A stretch of DNA of 64,000 bases, taken from NCBI GenBank assembly GCA_903928895.1, contig CAIYSR010000150.1, positions 62,001-126,000 on the forward strand, in the 5' to 3' direction. The stretch comes from an uncultured Rhodospirillales bacterium (GTDB taxonomy: Bacteria; Pseudomonadota; Alphaproteobacteria; Acetobacterales; Acetobacteraceae). Under the pieces are notes generated by a model. The model saw only the letters and a list, made by a program, of their open reading frames with translations, did no database searches and was not told where the DNA came from. A program made the position numbers and the translations under genes. Below, piece by piece: positions 18,839 through 25,574 of the stretch (the first letter of the stretch is position 1; the number at the start of each line of letters is the position of its first letter).

Positions 18839-20947
18839 ATGCAGCAGAACGATACGGGCCGAGTCAGGCGATGGTTCGACGGCTGGATCGCCGCCGAGCG
18901 CGGCCGCTTCGTCATCTGGCTCCCCGTCATCATGGCCGCCGGCGTGGTGTTCTACGATTGGCTGCCCACCGAACCGCCGGAGATGGCGGGGGTGCGGGTT
19001 GCCACCGCGGCGCTGCTGTTCATCGCCGGGCGGCGCTATCGCGTCCCCGCTTTGGTCCTGATCGCCTTCGGTCTCGGCCTCAGCGCCGCCCAGTTCGCGA
19101 CCTGGCGGGCCGCGCCGATGGTGGAGCTGCCGAGCCGCGCCACCATCGTCAGCGGCGTGGTTCGCGCCGTCGAGCAACTGCCGCAGGGACGGCGCATCAC
19201 CATCGCGCAGCCGCGCCTGGATGGCGCCGCCCCGCTGGCCCGCAGCCTCCGCCTGCGGCTCAAGGCCGGCGACGAGGTGGAATTGGCCACCGGCGATATC
19301 GTGCGGGTCCGTGCCCTGCTGAGCCGGCCGGCGCCGCCCTCCTATCCCGGCGCCTGGGACCTGCAGCGCGACGCCTTTTTCGCCGGGCTCGGCGGGTTCG
19401 GCTTCGCCCTCAATCCGGCCGAACGCCTCGCCGAAAGCCCGCCCATCGGCTTTGCCGCCGCGCTCCAGGCGCTGCGCGAGAGCATCGTCGGGCGGATCAA
19501 TGTGGTACTGGCGCCGACCGAGGCCGCCATCGCCGGCACCCTGCTCACCGGCGGCACCGCCGCCATCCCCGAGGCTGACCGCGCCGCCTTTCGCGATTCC
19601 GGCCTCGCCCATCTGCTGGCCATCGCCGGGTTGCATATCGGCATCGTCATGGCCTGGAGTTTCGCCGCCACCCGCCTCGGCTTCGCGCTGTCCGAACATG
19701 CCGCCCTGCATTGGCCATTGAAAGCCATCGCCGCGGTGGCTGCCCTGGCGGTGGGCGGGTTCTACATGCTGCTGACCGGGGCGCATGTGCCGATCATGCG
19801 CAGTTTCGCCATGGCCTGCCTCGTCACACTCGGCGTGGTGGCGGGCCGCCGGGCGCTATCGCTGCGCGGGTTGGCCCTGGCGATGGCGGCGCTGATCCTG
19901 ATCGCGCCGATGGAGGTCCTCGGCGTCAGTTTCCAGATGAGCTTCTCCGCCGTGCTGGCGCTGGTCGCCGGCTACGAGGCGATGCGGCCCTGGCTCAGCC
20001 GGCTGCATGGCGATGGCGCCTGGTGGCGCCGGCTGCTCGGCCATGTCGTGGCCCTCGGCCTGACCAGTGCCCTGGCCGGCACCGCCTCGGCACCGTTCGG
20101 GGCCTATCATTTTGGCCATGTGCAACTCTACTACGTGTTCGCCAACATCATCGCCGTGCCGCTCACGGCGTTCTGGGTGATGCCGATGGGCATGCTGACG
20201 CTGCTCGCCATGCCGCTCGGCTGCGAGGCGCCGTTCCTGGTGGCGATGGGATGGGGCATCGACGGCGTGCTGGTGATCGGCCGCGCGGTCTCGGCCTGGC
20301 CGGCCGCGGTGATCGCGGTGCCGCATATGCCGCCGTGGGGGCTGGCGGCGACGGCGCTGGGGATCGCGTGGCTCGGTATCTGGCGCAGCCGCCTGCGCCT
20401 CGCGGGCCTGGCCGCCATCGCGCTTGGCAGCGCCTCGCCGATGATGGAGCGGCTGCCCGACGTGCTGGTTTCGGCCGAGGCGCGGCTGATCGCCGTCAGG
20501 GCCGGCGGGACAGTCTATTATCAGCAGGTCTCCGGCGCCTCGCGCTTCACCCGGGAGGCGTGGTGGCAGTACTGGAACGTCAAGGACCCGGTCCGCCTCG
20601 GCGCGGCCACGCAGGAAGGTCCGGTGCACTGCGACGAAACGCTGTGCGGCATCATGGTCAATGGCCGCAGCGCCGTGATCGTCCGCACCGGAGCCACGTG
20701 CGAGGCGGATCTGCTGGTGTCGGCCGCGCCGCAGCGGCTGGACTGTCCGCGGCATCCGCCCAGCATCGACCGCTTCAGCGTCTGGCGGCAGGGGGCGCAT
20801 GCGGTTTGGATCGGGCCGGGCGGGGTGCGGGTGCTGTCGGACAAGCAGTATCGCGGCGACCGGCCCTGGGTGCTGGGCCCACCGGTCCGCAACGCGATTC
20901 CGCGCAATGTGCAGATGGCGCCGGCCGAGGCGTTGCCGCCGGAGTGA
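18839..20947 (+). CDS. comEC: ComEC/Rec2 family DNA uptake channel
   Basis: ComEC carries single-stranded DNA across the inner membrane in natural transformation. The 702-residue protein has an N-terminal membrane part, an OB-like DUF4131 region (about residues 90-170), and the Competence domain opening with FRDSGLAHLLAIAGLHIGIV near 250, followed by many membrane helices up to about residue 530. A short soluble C-terminal part follows, but no complete metallo-beta-lactamase domain with its HxHxDH motif is visible, so another protein would have to supply nuclease activity. gltX is divergent from it. Confidence 0.93.
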   Translation: MQQNDTGRVRRWFDGWIAAERGRFVIWLPVIMAAGVVFYDWLPTEPPEMAGVRVATAALLFIAGRRYRVPALVLIAFGLGLSAAQFATWRAAPMVELPSRATIVSGVVRAVEQLPQGRRITIAQPRLDGAAPLARSLRLRLKAGDEVELATGDIVRVRALLSRPAPPSYPGAWDLQRDAFFAGLGGFGFALNPAERLAESPPIGFAAALQALRESIVGRINVVLAPTEAAIAGTLLTGGTAAIPEADRAAFRDSGLAHLLAIAGLHIGIVMAWSFAATRLGFALSEHAALHWPLKAIAAVAALAVGGFYMLLTGAHVPIMRSFAMACLVTLGVVAGRRALSLRGLALAMAALILIAPMEVLGVSFQMSFSAVLALVAGYEAMRPWLSRLHGDGAWWRRLLGHVVALGLTSALAGTASAPFGAYHFGHVQLYYVFANIIAVPLTAFWVMPMGMLTLLAMPLGCEAPFLVAMGWGIDGVLVIGRAVSAWPAAVIAVPHMPPWGLAATALGIAWLGIWRSRLRLAGLAAIALGSASPMMERLPDVLVSAEARLIAVRAGGTVYYQQVSGASRFTREAWWQYWNVKDPVRLGAATQEGPVHCDETLCGIMVNGRSAVIVRTGATCEADLLVSAAPQRLDCPRHPPSIDRFSVWRQGAHAVWIGPGGVRVLSDKQYRGDRPWVLGPPVRNAIPRNVQMAPAEALPPE

Positions 20948-21003
20948 GCGGGGCGGATCGATTCCGCTTGCAATCCGGTTGCGGCCTGACCCAGCATCGG
21001 CGC

Positions 21004-21723
21004 ATGCGCTGGTTGTTCGCTCTGATCGTGATGCTGGCCTGTGCCGGCGGCGCCCGCGCCGCGGAGAGCGTCGATCTCGCGCTGGTGCTGGTCACCGATG
21101 TCTCGCGCAGCGTGCATGACGGCGAGTTCGAGCTGATGAAGGAGGGCTATGCCAGCGCCTTCAACGACCCCGATGTGCTCAAGGCGATCAAGGGCGGCGC
21201 GACCGGGCGGATCGCGGTCAGCTACGTCGAATTCGCCGGATCCTCGGAAGTGCGCACGGTGGTGAAGTGGATGGTGATCTCGGACGCCGCCTCGGCCCGG
21301 GCCTTCACCAAGAAACTCCAGGCCGCGCCGCGCAGCTTCTGGGGGCGCACCTCGATCAGCGCGGGGATGGAACTGGCCATGCGCAACCTCGCCGCCGCCG
21401 GGTTCGAGGCGCAGCGGCAGGTGATCGATGTCTGCGGCGACGGCACCAACAATGCCGGGCGCGACGTCTCCGTGGTGCGCGACGAGGCGATCGCCGCGGG
21501 GATCACGGTGAACGGGCTGGCGATCATCAACGAGCGGCCGATGTCATGGTCGCTCGCCCATACCCAGCCCGAGGGCGGGCTCGACAACTGGTATCGCGAC
21601 AATGTCACGGGCGGGCCGGGCAGCTTCGTGATGGTCATCCGCGACTTCCAGTCCTTCGGCGAGGCGATGCGCAAGAAACTGCTGAGCGAGATCGCCGCCC
21701 TGGAGCCGCCGGCGCGGCTTTGA
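21004..21723 (+). CDS. DUF1194 secreted von Willebrand A-like protein
   Basis: The 239-residue protein opens with a signal peptide (MRWLFALIVMLACAGGARAA) with likely cleavage before ESVDLAL. The rest is a VWA-like fold: VLVTDVSRSVHDGE carries the metal-site DxSxS motif, GRIAVSYVEFAGSSEV and VIDVCGDGTNNAGRDV are further family signatures. DUF1194 proteins are widespread in alphaproteobacteria and have no established function. The upstream codons of the open frame are comEC shadow. It lies 56 bases after comEC, possibly cotranscribed. Confidence 0.88.
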   Translation: MRWLFALIVMLACAGGARAAESVDLALVLVTDVSRSVHDGEFELMKEGYASAFNDPDVLKAIKGGATGRIAVSYVEFAGSSEVRTVVKWMVISDAASARAFTKKLQAAPRSFWGRTSISAGMELAMRNLAAAGFEAQRQVIDVCGDGTNNAGRDVSVVRDEAIAAGITVNGLAIINERPMSWSLAHTQPEGGLDNWYRDNVTGGPGSFVMVIRDFQSFGEAMRKKLLSEIAALEPPARL

Positions 21724-21783
21724 CGGGCCGGCGTTCTGCGGCAAGACTGGGGCCTCGGTTCAATCCCCAGGGGGACGTCAGAC

Positions 21784-22725
21784 ATGGAAATCCGCAATCT
21801 CGGCACATCGGGCCTTCGGGTCTCGGCCATCGGCCTCGGCTGCAACAACTTCGGCGCACGGATCAATCTCGAACAGACCCGCGCCGTGATCCACAAGGCG
21901 TTCGATCTCGGCATCACCCTGTTCGACACCGCCGATGTCTATGGCGAGCGTGGCGGCTCCGAGACCTGCATGGGCCAGGTGCTGGGGGAGAAGCGCAAGG
22001 ACATCGTGCTGGCCACCAAGTTCTGCATGCCGATGGGCGACGACGGGAGCAAGCAGGGCGCGTCGCGCCGCTACATCATGGCCGCGGTGGAGGACAGTCT
22101 GCGCCGCCTGAGGACCGACTATATCGACCTTTACCAGCTCCATAGCCGCGATCCGCTGACGCCGATCGAGGAGACGCTGCGGGCGCTCGACGACCTCGTC
22201 CGATCCGGCAAGGTCCGTTATGTCGGCTGCTCCAATCTGCCGTCGTGGCAGGTGGTGGAGGCGGCGTGGACGGCGAAGTCGATGGGGCTCAACGGGTTCA
22301 TCTCGTGCCAGGACGAATATTCGCTGGTCAAGCGCGACGCCGAGAAGGAGCTGATGCCGGCGGCGCGGGCCTATGGGCTTGGGCTGCTGCCGTATTTCCC
22401 GCTGGCGAGCGGGCTGCTCACCGGCAAGTATCGCCGCAATGCGCCGATGCCGGAGAATTCGCGGCTGACCACCACGGCGCGGCTGGCCGACCGCTATCTG
22501 ACCGATCGCAACTGGCAGATCGCGGAGCAGTTGATCGACTACGCGGAAGCGCAGGGACATACGGCACTCGAACTCGCGTTCTCCTGGCTGCTGGCCAAGG
22601 CGCCGGTGGCGAGTGTCATCGCCGGGGCGACGAAGCCCGAGCAGCTCGAGCAGAACGTCAAGGCCGGGGATTGGAAGATGACGGCGGAGCAGCTCGCGGA
22701 GATCGATCGGATCAGCGCCGCCTAG
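21784..22725 (+). CDS. aldo/keto reductase
   Basis: This 313-residue NADPH-dependent oxidoreductase has the full catalytic set: Asp and Tyr in LFDTADVYGERGGSE near residues 50-56, Lys in VLATKFCMP near 80, and His in YQLHSRDP near 120. The nucleotide-binding region IAGATKPEQLEQN is near 280. The layout fits the YghZ/Kv-beta-like subgroup acting on small aldehydes, but the substrate is unknown. GGGG precedes the ATG, and a strong hairpin follows the stop. Confidence 0.92.
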   Translation: MEIRNLGTSGLRVSAIGLGCNNFGARINLEQTRAVIHKAFDLGITLFDTADVYGERGGSETCMGQVLGEKRKDIVLATKFCMPMGDDGSKQGASRRYIMAAVEDSLRRLRTDYIDLYQLHSRDPLTPIEETLRALDDLVRSGKVRYVGCSNLPSWQVVEAAWTAKSMGLNGFISCQDEYSLVKRDAEKELMPAARAYGLGLLPYFPLASGLLTGKYRRNAPMPENSRLTTTARLADRYLTDRNWQIAEQLIDYAEAQGHTALELAFSWLLAKAPVASVIAGATKPEQLEQNVKAGDWKMTAEQLAEIDRISAA

Positions 22726-22735
22726 GCCCGGCGGC

Positions 22736-22759
22736 GGGGCGGGGGTTCCGCCCCGCCCC
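22736..22759. terminator. GC-rich terminator-like hairpin after the aldo/keto reductase
   Basis: GGGGCGGGG-GTTCCG-CCCCGCCCC forms a perfect nine-base stem with a six-base loop, starting 11 bases after the reductase stop. It is followed by GTTGTGTG, a weak U-rich tract on the plus strand. Confidence 0.6.
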
Positions 22760-22806
22760 GTTGTGTGCGATGCCGCGGGCTGACGCAGCGACCGAGGACT
22801 TCGACC

Positions 22807-23076
22807 ATGACCGACGATACCCCGCCCGACCGGCTTTCCAACGACCCGCGCAGCCCGTTCTTCAAGCCGAAGCTGCTGGAGCGCGGGATCGGGGTGCGGT
22901 TCAAGGGGGTCGAGCGGACCAATGTCGGGGAGTACTGCATCAGCGAAGGCTGGGTGGCGATGCCGGTGGGCAAGACGGTTGATCGCCGCGGCCAGCCGCT
23001 GCTGATGCGCCAGCGCGGCGAGGTGGAGGTGTGGTTCCTCAACGCGCCGCTGGCGGCCGAAGGCGGGGAAGGATAG
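22807..23076 (+). CDS. DUF3297 family small protein
   Basis: The 89-residue protein contains PPDRLSNDPRSPFF near the start, GVRFKGVERTNVGEYCISEG in the centre and GKTVDRRGQPLLMRQRGEVE near the end. This conserved block defines DUF3297, a small soluble family found in many proteobacteria and without a known function. The start chosen is the ATG at 22807, which matches the family length; a longer frame from 22765 reads through the terminator region. The AT-rich inverted repeat begins right after the stop. Confidence 0.88.
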   Translation: MTDDTPPDRLSNDPRSPFFKPKLLERGIGVRFKGVERTNVGEYCISEGWVAMPVGKTVDRRGQPLLMRQRGEVEVWFLNAPLAAEGGEG

Positions 23077-23079
23077 GAG

Positions 23080-23193
23080 GTTCTTTTTTGAAAAAAAAGA
23101 ACCAAAAAACTTCTATCCGCTGGCTGTGTTGTTTCCCGGGAGAGGGCGAAGCCAATCGGGTAGAAGTTTTTGCTTCTTTTTTCAAAAAGAAGC
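23080..23193. repeat. AT-rich nested inverted-repeat element
   Basis: Two AT-rich hairpins face each other in GC-rich DNA. The left one is GTTCTTTTTTGAAAAAAAAG and two further bases (23080-23102); the right one is GCTTCTTTTT-TC-AAAAAGAAGC (23172-23193). The wider arms are also inverted copies: CAAAAAACTTCTATCCG on the left (about 23103-23119) matches CGGGTAGAAGTTTTTG on the right (about 23157-23172). The middle is about 38 bp of ordinary composition. It starts four bases after the DUF3297 stop. It could be a dispersed palindromic element or a bidirectional terminator. Confidence 0.75.
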
Positions 23194-23255
23194 GCTTGCT
23201 TGCCCGCCGTTTATTTTGAATACGGAACAATTAGGGCATGCGAAGGCCGGGCGGC

Positions 23256-23774
23256 TCAGGCGGCTGAAAATTTGCGGGCCGGCGGTGGGACGGGCCGGGG
23301 CGTGGCCGCGGCGGGGCTGGCGGGGATCGGCGGCGGGGTTGGGCGGGGCGGGGGCGGAAGGCGGGGTGCGGGCGGGCCGAGCATGTGGCAGAGCGGGCGC
23401 AGCATGCGGCGGGCCTGGGGGACGGCGGCGAGGAATTCCTCGAAGTCGGGGGTTCGCATGAGGTAGTCGAGCTGGGAGCCGAAGGAGCGGGCGGGCGGGA
23501 CGTCCTGGCCGAGCCAGCCGTAGGTGGTGGGGAAATAGGCGCGCGGGCGGGTGCGGGGTTTGGCGGCCTGGCCGGCGCGGGATTTGCGGGGCTTGGGGAG
23601 GGTTCCGGCGCGCCACCGGTCGTAGAGGCGGCGGAAGCGGTGGACCATGCGGCCGATGCGGTACCAGGCGATGCTGAGGACTTGGGCGCGGCGGGGGTTG
23701 CGCAGCGTGAAGGGTCCGATGGCGACCTGGAGGCTGGCCATGATTTGCGCGAAGAGGGTGGGAAGGGTGTGCAT
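23256..23774 (-). CDS. small basic protein of unknown function
   Basis: The 172-residue protein has an N-terminal helix region (MHTLPTLFAQIMASLQVAIG), a basic segment (RNPRRAQVLSIAWYRIGRMV, then RLYDRWRAGTLPKPRKSRAG), a middle conserved-looking part (LDYLMRTPDFEEFLAAVPQA, RRMLRPLCHMLG), and a proline/alanine-rich tail. I do not recognise a named domain; similar small proteins occur in Acetobacteraceae as far as I recall, which I cannot verify here. The ATG is only nine bases downstream of a near-consensus -10, and no Shine-Dalgarno is visible, so translation is probably leaderless. Confidence 0.68.
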   Translation of the reverse strand: MHTLPTLFAQIMASLQVAIGPFTLRNPRRAQVLSIAWYRIGRMVHRFRRLYDRWRAGTLPKPRKSRAGQAAKPRTRPRAYFPTTYGWLGQDVPPARSFGSQLDYLMRTPDFEEFLAAVPQARRMLRPLCHMLGPPAPRLPPPPRPTPPPIPASPAAATPRPVPPPARKFSAA

Positions 23775-23782
23775 CAAAGATA

Positions 23783-23811
23783 GTTATATAATATGACGTG
23801 ATGGGAGTCAA
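23783..23811 (-). promoter_or_regulatory. sigma-70-type promoter for a leaderless transcript
   Basis: On the minus strand TTGACT (23811-23806) and TATAAC (23788-23783) are exactly 17 bases apart. The ATG at 23774 starts nine bases after the -10, so the start site of transcription should fall at or within about three bases of the ATG. Confidence 0.72.
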
Positions 23812-23915
23812 GCGGGAAAAGGCGGGGGTGGGGGGTGATGCGTGGCGCTGCGCTGACGCATCCGGCGGTTCATGGCGGATTGATCGGGCGGGGGCGTATA
23901 TTTTCGCGCTTTTTA

Positions 23916-23944
23916 TTGACCCGCGACATACGAGGGCACACTAT
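23916..23944 (+). promoter_or_regulatory. putative promoter of the split Hint-domain gene
   Basis: TTGACC (23916-23921) and CACTAT (23939-23944) are 17 bases apart, 30 bases upstream of the ATG at 23974. The -10 is a weak match. The 200-base gap between the divergent genes is otherwise moderately AT-rich near its right end, with no other signal recognised. Confidence 0.45.
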
Positions 23945-23973
23945 CCGAATCATTAAAAGATGGGTTTGATGTT

Positions 23974-24645
23974 ATGACCACAGTTACCTGGATTGGTGGT
24001 TCTACCGCAGCGCCTTACACTGACCCTAACGATGCGATGAACCCGGCGAACTGGTTCAACAACATTCAGCCGCAAAATCCAGGCGATGTTGTCATTATTC
24101 CGGCAGGCACCGGACTTGCGCCGGTCACTCTCGATCTGGTCTCGCCATCGGGGAATATTCAGACTGTCGGCACGGTGACGATCAACGTCGCTGGCCCCAA
24201 CGACACCGTGTTTTTCAGCGGCGTGACGATCGACAACAGCACCATCACCGCGGGCGACGGGGCCTCTGCCGGGAATGGCACCACGATCAAGATCGCGGGC
24301 AGCAAGATCAACGGCCTGTCGCTCCAAGTCGGCGCCTATGGGGTGGTCACCCTCAACGACACCAATGCCGATAGCCTCGCACTGAGGCTCGGCGACCATG
24401 CGACCTTGAACCTCAAGGGCAACACCGCCACCGCCAGCCAGATCACCCAGAACAACGGGCGCTCGTCGATCATCCAGTCGGTGGCCGGCGGGTCGCTGGT
24501 GATCAATGCCGGCGGCACCGTCACCAGCGATGCCACCACCTGGTTCGATGCGGTGGGCGGGCAGACCACCATCAATATCGGCCCGCTGGTCAACCCCTTG
24601 GAGAGCGCCGCCCATCCCGCCGCGTTCTGGCGGTTGACGTCGTAG
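23974..24645 (+). pseudogene. 5' part of a large Hint-domain surface protein, interrupted by phage DNA
   Basis: The first 205 or so residues are native: MTTVTWIGGSTAAPYTDPND, then NPANWFNNIQPQNPGDVVII, then beta-strand repeats rich in N, G, T and V. This opening is typical of large Acetobacteraceae and rhodobacterial proteins with a C-terminal Hint domain, exported without a cleavable signal peptide. After GGQTTINIGPLVN the frame enters foreign DNA and ends within about 20 codons at a TAG (24643-24645). The matching C-terminal part resumes beyond about 25,530 in a different frame. As it stands this piece would make a truncated 223-residue product. Confidence 0.8.
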
Positions 24646-24914
24646 AGCATCCGCGCCGCCGTCGCCTTCGCCCATGGGTCGAGCGTGCGCGCGTAGGCGT
24701 GCATGGCCTGGATGATCGGCCCCAGGCTGGCCGGATCTCCGATCGGAAAGCCGCGGATAATGTCGCCGATGTGCTTGGCGATCAGCTTCAACCGGCGAGC
24801 ATATTCGCGCTCCGCCGCGCGAGGGTTGCCGAATGCTGACTTGCCCGGCTTCTTCCGCGGCCCCGCGTCAGCGGCGCGGAACGCCATGAACGTGGATGTG
24901 GATATGCCGGGCAT
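24590..24914 (-). pseudogene. phage head morphogenesis protein, N-terminal remnant
   Basis: About 105 residues remain before the insert border. The text MAFRAADAGPRKKPGKSAFG, then AAEREYARRLKLIAKHIGDI and DPWAKATAARMLYDVNRQNA resembles the N-terminal helical region of SPP1 gp7/Mu F-type minor head proteins, which help assemble phage capsids. The downstream codons on this strand (SGPILMVV onward) are antisense of the host surface gene, so the gene is truncated. The start may be 24914 or the second Met at 24887; either overlaps the preceding small gene. Confidence 0.65.
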
Positions 24915-25110
24915 CGCGCGTCTTCGGTTCCGGCTTCGGCTCCGGCTTCGGCTCTTCCTTCTCCGGCGCCTTGCCCTCGCCGCCCTTCGCCTTACGCGCC
25001 GCGATCAGGGCCGCGATGCGCTCCGGCACTTCAATGCCATGAGCGCCGCCCAGGGTGATGCAATCCTGGGAGTCATACTTCTCACTGTTCGCCGCCTCAT
25101 CATTTTGCAT
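24868..25110 (-). CDS. small charged phage protein between zeta-like and head genes
   Basis: The 80-residue protein is complete inside the insert. It begins MQNDEAANSEKYDSQDCITL, has a predicted helix (EVPERIAALIAARKAKGGEG), then a PEPKPEP repeat and a histidine-rich end (ARHIHIHVHG). Its ATG overlaps the end of the zeta-like gene by 11 bases and its 3' end overlaps the head gene, which is the packing expected in a phage late operon. I know no named family for it. Confidence 0.6.
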   Translation of the reverse strand: MQNDEAANSEKYDSQDCITLGGAHGIEVPERIAALIAARKAKGGEGKAPEKEEPKPEPKPEPKTRDARHIHIHVHGVPRR

Positions 25111-25540
25111 TGCCGGACTCCTCCATCAGTTTCGGCGTGCCGCCGTGTTCGTCCCGATTATCCCAGAAGCTCCACTTCTTCACCAGCGGCTTGATACCGT
25201 CGAAGTTGGCCTCATTCTTCGTATTGCCCAGAATGACTTCTGGCGGCACGAAGCGCCCGGTCCCTTCATCCTTCGGCCCCAAGAACCGCTTCATCGCCCG
25301 GTGCGCCGCGTCCTGCGGCGGCAGGAACATGTAATGGGCCTCGACGTCATAGCCGGCCTTCTTCATGTTCTCGACCAGCGCCGTCGCCTTGGAACCGGTC
25401 TTCATCGTCGCGTCGTGGACGAGGTTCAGGCCCATGCCCATCGCCTGCTCGGTCAGCGCCTCAAAAAGCTCCGAGGATTCTTCATGGTAGAGCGCAGCCA
25501 AGCCGCCCTCATACCCTGGCAGCAACGGCACCCCCCAGGC
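25100..25540 (-). pseudogene. phage zeta-toxin-domain protein, C-terminal remnant
   Basis: About 145 residues remain. YEGGLAALYHEESSELFEAL, then GLNLVHDATMKTGSKATALV, AGYDVEAHYMFLPPQDAAHR and GTGRFVPPEVILGNT follow the C-terminal half of zeta-toxin/UDP-N-acetylglucosamine kinase P-loop proteins, a type that also occurs in phage structural clusters. The Walker A motif and the rest of the N-terminal half are missing, cut off at the insert border near 25,505-25,565. No epsilon antitoxin is visible. Not expected to be functional. Confidence 0.7.
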
Positions 25541-25574
25541 CGGCACGCCGAGCCTGTTCACCACGACGTCGGCG

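Larger units (their letters stand above)
24590..25550. mobile_element. inserted fragment of phage structural-gene DNA, about 0.95 kb
   Basis: Between about 24,585-24,605 and 25,505-25,565 the plus strand stops encoding the surface protein, and the minus strand instead carries three closely packed phage-type genes, two of them cut at the borders. No transposase, integrase, terminal inverted repeat or convincing target duplication is visible. The exact borders cannot be fixed by eye. A chimeric assembly join is the main alternative explanation. Confidence 0.72.

Noticed and set aside
24590-25550. Insertion sequence or complete toxin-antitoxin module
   Set aside because: No transposase or terminal inverted repeats are visible. 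The zeta-like gene lacks its P-loop half and no epsilon antitoxin is present, so it is a phage gene remnant.
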